Assembly (NCBI GenBank): GCA_963832965.1
Contig: CAWHVW010000005.1
Coordinates: forward strand, 806,001 to 870,000
Direction: 5' to 3'
DNA: 64,000 nt
Origin: CAWACP01 sp963832965
GTDB lineage: Bacteria > Acidobacteriota > Terriglobia > Bryobacterales > Bryobacteraceae
In this document: positions 51,637-60,197 of the stretch, piece after piece
Layout: every line of letters begins with the position of its first letter
How positions within the stretch are numbered: position 1 is the stretch's first letter
The notes under the pieces: generated by a model
Database searches by the model: none
What the model was told of the DNA's origin: nothing
The model's input: only the letters and a program-made list of their open reading frames with translations
Position numbers and translations under genes: made by a program

Positions 51637-52088
51637 TTCTTCCTATGCGAATCGATGTGCCGATTAAACGGCTTCGTCCTGGCGCCACGCTGCCCGGCTA
51701 CTCTCACGGACCTGAAGAAGACGCCGGGCTCGATCTGTCGTATTGCGGCGAGGAGACTCTTGTGCTGCCTCCGCTCGGCCGTATCCTGTGTCCGACGGGG
51801 CTGGCGATTCAGCTTCCTCCCGGCTGCGAAGGGCAGGTCCGGCCGCGCAGCGGGCTCGCGGCGAAGCGTGGTATCACCATTCTGAACGCGCCGGGCACTA
51901 TCGACCCCGGGTATCGGGGCGAGATCAAAGTGATTCTGGTGAACCTCAGCGACGCGCCCCAGCAGATTGCGCCCGGCGACCGCATCGCGCAGCTTGTGGT
52001 GGCGCAGTACTGCGCCGTCGAACTCTGGGAGGTGGAAACTCTGGACGGGAGCCAGCGCGAGGCCGGGGGTTTCGGAAGCACCGGCTAG
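51633..52088 (+). CDS. dut: Deoxyuridine triphosphatase (dUTPase)
   Basis: 151 residues, trimeric type. All five motifs are seen: AGLDLSY, PRSGLAAKRG, GTIDPGYRGEI, GDRIAQLVV and the C-terminal GGFGSTG. It converts dUTP to dUMP, the substrate of ThyX. The GTG start at 51633 overlaps the thyX stop (GTGA); the ATG at 51645 is an alternative. The stop codon directly abuts the stop of the convergent tmk gene. Confidence 0.96.
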   Translation: MILPMRIDVPIKRLRPGATLPGYSHGPEEDAGLDLSYCGEETLVLPPLGRILCPTGLAIQLPPGCEGQVRPRSGLAAKRGITILNAPGTIDPGYRGEIKVILVNLSDAPQQIAPGDRIAQLVVAQYCAVELWEVETLDGSQREAGGFGSTG

Positions 52089-52850
52089 CTAAGAAAGCTG
52101 GCGTTCCGCTGCGCGCGCGCTGTTCCCCCCGAACCGCAGGATTCCGGCGTTCGCGAGCATCTGTCGAAGTTGTTTCTGAATGCTGTCGACGCTGCGCATT
52201 GCCCCTTTCTCGTCTGCGCAATCCAGCGTGATGAATGAGGGGTCGCGGGCGCCGAAATTGCGGTACTCTGCGACGACTTGTTGCTGCAAATCTCCGGCTA
52301 CTTCGTGGATGTCGTCCCGGCCGTTCAGGTAGGAGCGTTGCTCCTGCGCGCGGCGGCTCACATTCGAGCGCAGGAAGCTCATGGGCACATCAAAAAAAAG
52401 ATTGAGATCCGCCCTGGGGATGCGATTGCACTCGAATTCGACATGCTCCAGCCACGATGCGAACGCGCGCTTCGCCTCCGTGCCCTCGATTTTCGCGGCC
52501 TGAAACGCAAGGTTGGAATAAAAATAGCGGTCCACCAGCACGAGGCTCCCGTCGTCGAGCCATTGCTGAATTTCCGGGATAGCAGAAGCGCGATCGCCAG
52601 CGAAAAGAGACGCGACGAGGTAAGGGTGAACCTGCTCGAGACATCCGAACTCGCCGCGCAGAAACATGGCGATGGCTTCTCCGTAGCCGCGTTCGGATAC
52701 CCTCGGAAAGCTGATGTGCCGGACGGAGACACCCTCCACCCGAAGCCAGTCATGAAGCAACTGTGCCTGAGTGGATTTGCCGGACCCGTCAGCTCCTTCG
52801 AGGGCAACAATTGCCGGACGTGCGACGACGCGATCAGCCGTTTGGGTCAT
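52089..52850 (-). CDS. tmk: Thymidylate kinase-like protein
   Basis: 253 residues from the ATG at 52850, longer than the usual 210. The P-loop is EGADGSGKSTQAQLL, the DR(Y/F) motif is VDRYFYSNLAFQ, and the later ARG region of the LID is present in SRRAQEQRSYL. It would phosphorylate dTMP to dTDP, the step after ThyX. Sequence spacing differs somewhat from classic Tmk, so another deoxynucleoside or dNMP kinase function is possible. Confidence 0.82.
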   Translation of the reverse strand: MTQTADRVVARPAIVALEGADGSGKSTQAQLLHDWLRVEGVSVRHISFPRVSERGYGEAIAMFLRGEFGCLEQVHPYLVASLFAGDRASAIPEIQQWLDDGSLVLVDRYFYSNLAFQAAKIEGTEAKRAFASWLEHVEFECNRIPRADLNLFFDVPMSFLRSNVSRRAQEQRSYLNGRDDIHEVAGDLQQQVVAEYRNFGARDPSFITLDCADEKGAMRSVDSIQKQLRQMLANAGILRFGGNSARAAERQLS

Positions 52851-53328
52851 GGTATTCGAAAGACGCTTCGGGATCACACTTTTCTGTCACCGTGGCCCAT
52901 ACCAGCCAAGCATATAACACCTTCCTGGCAATGCCGCCATCATGACGCGTGCGGTGGCGCGGGCTCCGCCTGGCGTTGCATTCCCCGGGAGCAAGACTCC
53001 AGTATGTAGTGCAATGCCGGGGCCGAGGGGCGGCAGGCCCGCGAACAACGTCCCGAACACTGTGTTCGTTTCGGCGTCCCCGCGCCGTCAATGTTCCGAT
53101 CCGCGCCGCGGATCCGGAACGCCGCGGTCCCCAGAAACTCGACCTCCTCCCAAGACCGTGTGAACTGACTCCACTTGTGATCGTAGCGTGGCGATTCCAA
53201 CGTCGCCCGCGGGGTTGACGATGCGCATCCGGTCCTCGTAGCAGAGCGTTTCGAAGACCACGGCCAACAGGCATCGTCGCACGGTCCGCCGGAACGACTC
53301 GTTCCTAGGGGCTCCTTGAGACCAGCGG
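52851..53328. other. 478-base region without a supported gene
   Basis: The region lies between the start of tmk and the end of the ArsC-like gene. Short open frames exist on both strands, but none has a recognisable protein pattern. The best-looking one, 53088-53282 on the minus strand, has coding-like codons for about 35 residues (NESFRRTVRRCLLAVVFETL) and then degenerates. A decayed gene remnant is possible. The tmk promoter should be within the first 100 bases. Confidence 0.4.
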
Positions 53329-53682
53329 CTAAGCGCCGGTAACCATGGCCTTCCAAGCAGCCTCAGCGTGACCGATGCTGAGCCGGACTCCGCCCCGAAT
53401 CAGCGGCAGTCGCAGCAGCTTCGGCTCTTTGTCGATCCGCGTCAGCAGTTCCACATCGGAAAGCTTGAGGTAGGCGAGGCCGCCAGCGACATACGGCGCA
53501 CTCTCGGTATCCAGAAGACCGGCCAAACCAAACCGATCTATAAATCTCCTTATCTCGCCCGGAGCCATGGGCTTCCGCATCAGATCGACGAAATGAATCT
53601 GGATGCGGCGCTCTTTAAAGAACCGTTCCGCCGCGCGGACTGCAGGTGAATTCTTCACTCCGAAGATCTGGATACTCAGCAT
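53329..53682 (-). CDS. ArsC/Spx-family protein lacking the N-terminal cysteine
   Basis: 117 residues from the ATG at 53682. The thioredoxin-like ArsC pattern is clear: IQIFGVKNSPAVRAAERFFK, FVDLMRKPMAPGEIRRFIDR and the late LLRLPLIRGG. Where arsenate reductases and Spx have Cys (xCxxC or CSTC), this protein reads NSPAVRAA, and no other Cys is seen. It cannot be a normal arsenate reductase. It may be a regulator-like member of the family or another glutaredoxin-fold protein. It is divergent from the toxin-antitoxin module. Confidence 0.78.
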   Translation of the reverse strand: MLSIQIFGVKNSPAVRAAERFFKERRIQIHFVDLMRKPMAPGEIRRFIDRFGLAGLLDTESAPYVAGGLAYLKLSDVELLTRIDKEPKLLRLPLIRGGVRLSIGHAEAAWKAMVTGA

Positions 53683-53782
53683 CTCATTCCGATTGTTGCA
53701 AACATATGTCATACCAATACGCAGCCACCCGGGGCGCATGATCGCCATTAGGGCAGGGCGACTGGCGGCGATGGGGCGGGTT

Positions 53783-53830
53783 GGTAGTACTACCCAACGG
53801 CACGAAAGATGGTATAACATCTGGTAGTAC
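53783..53830 (+). promoter_or_regulatory. Palindromic operator of the toxin-antitoxin module
   Basis: GGTAGTACTACC at 53783-53794 is a perfect 12-bp palindrome, flanked by GTT on the left and CAAC on the right. The half-site GGTAGTAC returns at 53823-53830, directly before the antitoxin ATG. A -10-like TATAAC (53813-53818) lies between them. Antitoxins of the ribbon-helix-helix type bind such sites, so this is probably the autoregulatory operator. Confidence 0.65.
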
Positions 53831-54076
53831 ATGAAAACGGCCATCTCCATAGACGAGAGCCTGTTGCGAGACGCGGACGAGACTGCGCGGCTTCTGGGGC
53901 TGAGCCGAAGCCGGCTCTTCGCCATGGCGGTTGGCGAGTTCCTGCGGCGGCAGCGGCGGGAACAGATGTTGATTCAGCTAAATGAAGTTTACGCAAGCGG
54001 CGTCGAACCGGCGGAAGAACGTCTGCTGAAGGGGATGAAGGGCCGGGTTCGCCCGGCGGTGAAGGACCGTTGGTGA
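53831..54076 (+). CDS. Ribbon-helix-helix antitoxin (MazE-like)
   Basis: 81 residues. The N-terminus KTAISIDESLLRDADETARL followed by LGLSRSRLFAMAVGEFL is a typical ribbon-helix-helix DNA-binding domain; the C-terminal half is charged and probably binds the toxin. It sits immediately before a MazF/PemK toxin with a four-base overlap (GTGA), and a palindromic operator lies upstream. Function as antitoxin and autorepressor is well supported by context. Confidence 0.88.
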   Translation: MKTAISIDESLLRDADETARLLGLSRSRLFAMAVGEFLRRQRREQMLIQLNEVYASGVEPAEERLLKGMKGRVRPAVKDRW

Positions 54077-54423
54077 GCGAAATCCGGCAGGGGCAAGTGT
54101 ATTGGCTTGATCTCGGCCCCGCGACAGGGTCGGCGCAGGCAGAGCGGCATCCGTGTGTGGTTGTGCAGAACGACGTTTTCAACCAAAGCGCGATTGGAAC
54201 CAGCGTAGTGTGCCTGATCACCTCGAATCTGAGCAGAGCGAAGGCGCCGGGCAACGTGCTTCTGAAGAGAGGCGAGGCCAATCTTCCGAAGGCGAGCGTA
54301 GTAAACATATCGCAGATCGTCACGGTGGACAAGGCAGAGCTTGCGGAATGCACCGGCAAACTGGGAGACGCCGCTGCCGGGGCCGTGCGCGATGGACTCC
54401 ACTTGCTGTTTGACCGCCTGTGA
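54073..54423 (+). CDS. MazF/PemK-family toxin, endoribonuclease
   Basis: 116 residues from GTG 54073. The family start IRQGQVYWLDLGPATGSAQA and the PCVVVQNDVFN strand are present, followed by VCLITSNL and VNISQIVTVDKAEL. MazF-type toxins cut mRNA at short sequences. The Arg of the catalytic site is probably within ERHPCVVVQND. Overlaps the antitoxin gene. Sequence specificity cannot be predicted. Confidence 0.92.
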   Translation: MSEIRQGQVYWLDLGPATGSAQAERHPCVVVQNDVFNQSAIGTSVVCLITSNLSRAKAPGNVLLKRGEANLPKASVVNISQIVTVDKAELAECTGKLGDAAAGAVRDGLHLLFDRL

Positions 54424-54464
54424 ACTCAGCCCGGGCTGTTCTGCTACCCTGTACCTGATCCACC

Positions 54465-57170
54465 GTGCAACACTGCGTGAAATGCGATAGCGAAGTCCCC
54501 GCAGGCGGGCGTTTCTGCCCCGCTTGCGCGACACCGGTCTCCACCCCGCAGGACTCCGACACCGTGGCCATGCCGTCAACGCCCCGGCCGGTCTCCCGAT
54601 CCGGGCAAACCAGCGGCTCCGGCCGCCATCTCCAAGCGCAGACCTCCGACGAAGGCCGCTTCCTCCCCGGCACTCTGATCGCCGAGCGCTACCGCGTGAT
54701 CGGCATGCTGGGACGAGGCGGGATGGGCGAAGTTTACCGCGCGACGGACCTGACGCTTTCCCAGCCGGTGGCGCTGAAGTTCCTTCCCGAAGCGGCCGGC
54801 GCGGACCAGATGGCGCTCGCGCGTTTCTACAACGAAGTCCGCATTGCGCGCCAGGTCTCACACCCTAACGTCTGCCGCGTATACGACGTCGGCCAGTTGG
54901 ACGGCCAGCCGTACCTGTCCATGGAGTACATCGACGGCGAGAACCTCGCCTCGCTTCTCCGCCGCATCGGCCGCCTGCCTCACGACAAGGCTGTTGAGAT
55001 GGGGCGCCGCCTCTGCGCGGGACTCGCCGCCGCCCACGCGCGTGGCGTGTTGCATCGCGACCTGAAACCCGCCAACGTCATGGTGGATAACGAGGGCCAG
55101 GTGCTCATCACGGACTTCGGTCTCGCGGGCATCGCCGGCATGTTGCAGGGCCCGGAGGTTCGCAACGGCACGCCAGCCTACATGGCGCCCGAACAACTCG
55201 CCGGCCGCGAAGTGACCATGCGCAGCGATATCTATTCGCTCGGTCTGGTCCTGTATGAAATGTTCACGGGCCGGCGCGCCTTTGAGGCTTCGACGCTGGC
55301 CGAATTGATTCGCGTCCGCGAAGAGTCCCTGCCCACCAGCCCGTCCACCGTCGCGCCGGATCTGGATCCGGCGATGGAGCGCATCATCCTTCGTTGTCTC
55401 GACCCGGACCCGCGCAATCGCCCGGCGACGGCGCTGGCGGTTGCCGCGGCCATGCCCGGTGACGACCCGTTGGCCGCCGCTCTGGAGGCCGGCGAAACGC
55501 CATCGCCTGAGCTGGTGGCGGCGTCGGGCCAGACCGAGGGCATCCCGCCGGTTCACGCGCTGGTGTGGCTGGCCGCGATACTCATCGGACTCTTCACACT
55601 CCCCATCATCGATTCGCGGGCCCAACTCGTACCCCAGCTTCCGCTGGACACGCCACCCGACGCTCTTGCGGTGAAAGCGCGCGAGACCATTCAGAAGCTC
55701 GGATACACGGATAAGCCGATGGACACTGCCTATGGTTTTGAAAAGGGCGGCGATTTTCTGCATTGGGCTGAGCGTCACGGTGACGCCTCGAAATGGCTGG
55801 CCTCGTCAACCGGCCAGGTGCTCGCGCTCACCTTCTGGTATCGCCAGAGCCCGGAATACCTGATTCCGTGGCGCACCCTGTCCGCCGGCCCTCTGACAAC
55901 CCCGAACGACCCCGAGGCCGACGTTCCTGGCATGGTGGGCGTTTCTCTGGACGCACAGGGTCGCCTGGTCTCGTTGGGCGCGGTCCCTCCGCAATTAGAA
56001 ACGGCGCCCGCCACGACGGCGCATTTTGACTGGAACCTCCTGTTGACGGCCGCCGGCCTCGACGCCGCGCATCTGAAAACAGCCGACCCACAATGGACCC
56101 CGCCACAGATGGCCGACGAGCGCGCCGCCTGGATAGGCACGATAGCGGGTCATAACGATGCCCCGCTTCGCGTGGAGGCTGCGGCATGGCGCGGCAAGCC
56201 GGTTTGGTTCGCCCTGATTTATCCGTGGTCGAAGCCGTACGGCTCACCGAGCGATAAGTCGCCCGGAGAGAAGGCGGTGAGCTTGCTCGAAATCGGAATT
56301 CTCCTGGCGGTCCTGTCTGGCGCCGCTGTCCTGGCGCGCCGGAACTGGCGTCTCGGCCGCGGCGACCGTCGTGGCGCGGCGGTGGTGGCCGCGTCGCTGG
56401 CCGCAGTCGTCTTCGTGGGCGGCAGTATTTATGGGAAGCACGTGCCGGCAACCGACGAGATGATCCTTTTCCTCCGCGCCGCAAGCTGGGCTCTCTGCCT
56501 CGGAGCGATGGCGTGGATGGCCTACCTGGCCCTGGAGCCGTGGGTTCGGCGCCAGTGGCCCCGGTCCATGATCTCGTGGACCCGAGTGCTGGCTGGCCGT
56601 GTCCGCGACCCTCGCGTTGGCGCCGACGTGTTGGCGGGCATCTGCTTCGCCATTGTCATGCAGTGGATCGGCGAAACGGGCACGGCGCTGGCCATGCGCG
56701 CCGGCGGTTTGCCGGATACGACGTCGGACACAGTTCTCTTGGGAGGGCGCTTCGCTCTCGTGCCGTGGGCCAATGCCCTGCCCGGCTCCATTATCAGTAC
56801 GCTGGGCGTTTTCATGATGTTCTTCCTGTGTCGCGTGATCGCGCGGAAGTTCTGGCTGGCCTGTGCCCTGTTTGTGCTCATCCTCGTCGCCGTCAGCACG
56901 CTTTCCAGCGTGCATCCGGCGATTGACGTGCCTTTTGCGGTTGCCATCCTCGTACTCTTCACTTTCGTCATGGTGCGCTATGGACTGGTGACCTTCGCGG
57001 CGATGGCCGTGGTCAACAACGTCCTTGGCGCCTATCCGTTGACGTGGGATCTCTCCGCGTTCTACGCGTCCAGTTCGGTGTTCGCGCTCATCTCCATCGC
57101 CGTTGTGGCCGTCATCGCCTTTCGTTACGCTCTCGGCGGGCGTGCGATCTTCCGGGACAACGCGACCTGA
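54465..57170 (+). CDS. Membrane-anchored Ser/Thr protein kinase with N-terminal zinc ribbon
   Basis: 901 residues from a GTG start. A zinc ribbon opens the protein (Cys 4, 7, 18 and 21). The kinase domain spans about 75-335: LGRGGMGEVYRATD loop, ALKFLP with the Lys, HRDLKPANVMV, DFGLAG and MAPEQLAG, all active-site residues kept. A first membrane segment lies at about 365, then a 230-residue extracytoplasmic-like region, then six or more helices to the end. Hanks-type kinases of this size are common in Acidobacteria. The ligand of the sensor part is unknown. Confidence 0.93.
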   Translation: MQHCVKCDSEVPAGGRFCPACATPVSTPQDSDTVAMPSTPRPVSRSGQTSGSGRHLQAQTSDEGRFLPGTLIAERYRVIGMLGRGGMGEVYRATDLTLSQPVALKFLPEAAGADQMALARFYNEVRIARQVSHPNVCRVYDVGQLDGQPYLSMEYIDGENLASLLRRIGRLPHDKAVEMGRRLCAGLAAAHARGVLHRDLKPANVMVDNEGQVLITDFGLAGIAGMLQGPEVRNGTPAYMAPEQLAGREVTMRSDIYSLGLVLYEMFTGRRAFEASTLAELIRVREESLPTSPSTVAPDLDPAMERIILRCLDPDPRNRPATALAVAAAMPGDDPLAAALEAGETPSPELVAASGQTEGIPPVHALVWLAAILIGLFTLPIIDSRAQLVPQLPLDTPPDALAVKARETIQKLGYTDKPMDTAYGFEKGGDFLHWAERHGDASKWLASSTGQVLALTFWYRQSPEYLIPWRTLSAGPLTTPNDPEADVPGMVGVSLDAQGRLVSLGAVPPQLETAPATTAHFDWNLLLTAAGLDAAHLKTADPQWTPPQMADERAAWIGTIAGHNDAPLRVEAAAWRGKPVWFALIYPWSKPYGSPSDKSPGEKAVSLLEIGILLAVLSGAAVLARRNWRLGRGDRRGAAVVAASLAAVVFVGGSIYGKHVPATDEMILFLRAASWALCLGAMAWMAYLALEPWVRRQWPRSMISWTRVLAGRVRDPRVGADVLAGICFAIVMQWIGETGTALAMRAGGLPDTTSDTVLLGGRFALVPWANALPGSIISTLGVFMMFFLCRVIARKFWLACALFVLILVAVSTLSSVHPAIDVPFAVAILVLFTFVMVRYGLVTFAAMAVVNNVLGAYPLTWDLSAFYASSSVFALISIAVVAVIAFRYALGGRAIFRDNAT

Positions 57171-57212
57171 CGCAGCCGTTACCTAACCGCGACAGTGACG
57201 GAGCGGAGTCTC

Positions 57213-59192
57213 CTACATATACTCGGGAACCTCAATCCCCAGCACCGCCAGAGTGCGCTCCAGCTGCGAGCGAAAGTAGACCGTCATCCATAGCAGGAAC
57301 GTCCGCTTCTCCGCGTTTTCTTCCTGAAGTACCGGGAAGAGATGGTAAAAATTATTGAACGCCTGCGCGAGCGTGAACGCGTACTTCGCGACGTTGGCCG
57401 GTTCACCTGCCGCAACGGCGCGTTGAATTGAAGAATCTGCTTTCGACGCAGCCAACAGCAATTGCCATAAATCCTCGGAAGCAAGTTGCCGCTCCATGGC
57501 CGCTTCGTCCAGAAGGGCAGGGAAGTCCGGCAAGGCTTCGCCGCGCTCCTCCAGTTTTCGAACGATGTTACCGGCGCGTACCGCGGCGTATTGCACGTAC
57601 GGCCCGGTTTCGCCCTCGAAGCTGAGCGCCTCCTGAAAATCGAAAGCGATTACCGAATTGCGCGTAAACTTCAGCATGAAATAACGCAGCGCGCCGACGG
57701 CGATCTGCGTGGCCACGCGCTGGCGCTCTTCGGGAGGCGCTTCACCGTGCCGCGACTCCACTTCCCTCAGCGCGTTTTCGATCAGCTTGTCGATGAGGTC
57801 GTCCGCCTTGACGCCCAGGCCCTTGCGCCCTGAGACTTCCACGTATGGCCGGCGTTTGTCCTCTTCCGGCAAGTCGACGCCGAGTTCCACGCAAGTGCGC
57901 GGCGACAGCGCCACCATCGCATAGGAGAAGTGCACCGAACGCTCCGCCTGTTCCTGATAGCCCAGCGCGCGCAGCCCGGCCACCACAACATCCTGAAGAT
58001 AGCTCTGGCGTGAATCGATGACGTTAAAAACCCGCGTTGCATGCCCGAACTGAGGCGCTTCGGGGTCGGAGGCCTCCGTCGTTGAGCTCCACACCACGTG
58101 CCCACTCGGGTACGTGAGCCATTGCCGGTAACGGAAATCCTTGCCGAGGATCCCAAACTTCCACATCTGATACGCGATGTCCTTGCCCACGTACGTCACA
58201 GTGCCGTTCGAGCGAACAATCACCTTGCTGTCTTCGTCGCCAGCCGAATCTGAGAACGCCGCGCCGGGCATCACCCAGCAGCCGCTGTTCTTCCCTTCGG
58301 TCTCGAAGTAGATGGCCCTGCGTTCTTTCAACTGCTCGAACGCAGTTGCCCAGAACTGCAGGTGCAGAATTTCGCTCTCGCGCGGCAACACGTCGTACTC
58401 AATGCCCAGCCGCAGCATGGTCTTCAAGTGCGCGCGCACGATGGCATCAGCCACGACGTGTGCAATCGCCGCCGTCTCGCCTTCACCCGCCTCGATGGCG
58501 TGCAGCGTCGCATGCCGCCACGCCAGAGCATCGGGATTGTCTTTGAAGTATTGCGACGTCTTCGCATACAAATCCCAGCACAAGTAATCGAATGGCCGTT
58601 TCGGCCTGGCGATCAGCTCGCCCACCTGAGCGGCGTTCAGCCTCTCCAGATGCTCGAAGCCGGCGACGACGTCCGCCACCTGCACGCCGGTATTGTCGAT
58701 GTAATTCTGCACTTCCACGTTCTCGCCCGTGGCTGTTAGCATGCGAACGAGAGTGTCGCCGAGAACCGCATTGCGCAGGTGTCCGATGTGCGCGGCTTTA
58801 TTCGGGTTGATGTTGGTGTGCTCGACAATCACCCTGCCGGCGTTGCGCTGTTCCCCGACGGGCCGATCCGCGAGCGCCTCACGACCGTAGGCGCCGCGCT
58901 GCAACCGGACATTGATATATCCGTTGCCCGCGATCTCCAGCGCGCTCACCCCGGGGATCGCGCCCACTTCTTCGACCAGCTGGCCGGCGATGGTGCGCGG
59001 TGCTTGCTTCAATTGGCGCGCGAGCTGAAAGGCCACGGGAACCGCAAGCTCGCCGAACGACGACTGGCGCGGCTGCTCGAGAGAAACCGGCGACTCCACG
59101 CCATGCTTCGCGCGGACCAGATCCGCGAATCGTTGCGCTATGCGCTGTTCAACCAGGTGAAACACTCTCTCCAGCTTAGTATCAGTACGCAC
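57213..59192 (-). CDS. argS: Arginyl-tRNA synthetase
   Basis: 659 residues. The N-terminal additional domain (about 1-105) is followed by the HIGH motif in NKAAHIGHLRNAVLGD and the KMSKS-equivalent region SGRKGLGVKADDL, which varies from the classical form as in many ArgS. The anticodon-binding DALR domain covers the C-terminus (FYHLFPVLQEENAEKRT). It charges tRNA-Arg. The start is GTG 59192; a GntR-type regulator diverges 38 bases away. Confidence 0.95.
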   Translation of the reverse strand: MRTDTKLERVFHLVEQRIAQRFADLVRAKHGVESPVSLEQPRQSSFGELAVPVAFQLARQLKQAPRTIAGQLVEEVGAIPGVSALEIAGNGYINVRLQRGAYGREALADRPVGEQRNAGRVIVEHTNINPNKAAHIGHLRNAVLGDTLVRMLTATGENVEVQNYIDNTGVQVADVVAGFEHLERLNAAQVGELIARPKRPFDYLCWDLYAKTSQYFKDNPDALAWRHATLHAIEAGEGETAAIAHVVADAIVRAHLKTMLRLGIEYDVLPRESEILHLQFWATAFEQLKERRAIYFETEGKNSGCWVMPGAAFSDSAGDEDSKVIVRSNGTVTYVGKDIAYQMWKFGILGKDFRYRQWLTYPSGHVVWSSTTEASDPEAPQFGHATRVFNVIDSRQSYLQDVVVAGLRALGYQEQAERSVHFSYAMVALSPRTCVELGVDLPEEDKRRPYVEVSGRKGLGVKADDLIDKLIENALREVESRHGEAPPEERQRVATQIAVGALRYFMLKFTRNSVIAFDFQEALSFEGETGPYVQYAAVRAGNIVRKLEERGEALPDFPALLDEAAMERQLASEDLWQLLLAASKADSSIQRAVAAGEPANVAKYAFTLAQAFNNFYHLFPVLQEENAEKRTFLLWMTVYFRSQLERTLAVLGIEVPEYM

Positions 59193-59230
59193 CCCGGATC
59201 TCGCGCGATGTCATGATAACCGAGGAGACT

Positions 59231-60124
59231 ATGCGTTTCTGGATTACTAAGAACAGCGAGGTGCCCGTCCGCGAGCAGTTGGTTCGCCAGGTAACGCTCG
59301 GCATTCTCAGTGAGGACCTGCCCCCTGGCCACAAACTGCCCAGTATTCGCGCGCTCGCCCGGCGTCATCATATCCACTCCAATACCGTCAGCGCGGCTTA
59401 TCACGATCTTCTCGATCGAGGCTGGCTGGAGCTCCGCCGCGGCAGCGGATTGTATGTACGTTCGCTGCAAGCCGGTGGCGCTGGCAACGGCGAGTTGGAT
59501 GAATTGCTCAGCGGCCTGCTCCGCGCCGCCAGCGCGCGAGGCTACGAGCCCGGCGAGGTTTTGAACCGCCTCGAACAACTTGTTCTGCCTCGCACGTACA
59601 CGTACGTTGTCATCGTCGAACCCGAACCGGGAATGCGAGAGATTCTTCAGTCCGAGGTCCAGGAGCACCTTCGGATTCCGGTGGAGGCAATCGATTCCAC
59701 GGGCTTCTCCGGCATTGCCATGGCTGGCACATGCCTGGTGGCCGCGCTTGCCACCCACGCCGCGACGTTACGCCAGCTCCTGCCGCGCGGCGTCAATTGC
59801 GTGACGCTGCGTCTGCGCTCGGTGCGTGCTTCCATCGAGGGGCAAGTTGCGCCCGGACCGAATACCATGATCTCGGTCGTTTCCAGGTCGCCCGAGTTCC
59901 GTCATTGGGCGCGGGCGATGTTGATTGCCGTCGGGCTCGATCCTGAGCGCCTGTACGAAATCGATACCACGTTTCAGGATTGGCAGCGTCGCGCGACTGC
60001 CGGGGCAATGGCCATAGCCGACGCGGTCGCGGCGAGAAGCCTGCCTGCCGGCTGCCACGCCAGAGTGTTCCGCGTGATCGCCGACTCTTCCATCGCGGAA
60101 ATGAAACAGCTCTGCGGCAAGTAG
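59231..60124 (+). CDS. GntR-family transcriptional regulator
   Basis: 297 residues from the ATG at 59231, which has GGAG five bases upstream; another ATG lies six codons earlier. The winged-helix domain covers about 1-70 (LPSIRALARRHHIHSNTVSA, then LDRGWLELRRGSGLYV). The rest does not match the aminotransferase, UTRA or FadR effector domains that I recognise; it reads as an alpha/beta domain with VVIVEPEPGMREILQSEV. The ligand is unknown. It is divergent from argS. Confidence 0.85.
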   Translation: MRFWITKNSEVPVREQLVRQVTLGILSEDLPPGHKLPSIRALARRHHIHSNTVSAAYHDLLDRGWLELRRGSGLYVRSLQAGGAGNGELDELLSGLLRAASARGYEPGEVLNRLEQLVLPRTYTYVVIVEPEPGMREILQSEVQEHLRIPVEAIDSTGFSGIAMAGTCLVAALATHAATLRQLLPRGVNCVTLRLRSVRASIEGQVAPGPNTMISVVSRSPEFRHWARAMLIAVGLDPERLYEIDTTFQDWQRRATAGAMAIADAVAARSLPAGCHARVFRVIADSSIAEMKQLCGK

Positions 60125-60197
60125 CGATTGTGGCACCCGCGAAACTGTCACAACCCCCACAACCGGCAATCTCAGCGGGCCTTATTCTGGACTCGCT

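Noticed and set aside
53088..53282. 64-residue minus-strand open frame in the gap upstream of tmk
   Set aside because: Only the first half looks coding and no family is recognisable; kept as a possible remnant, not called as a gene.
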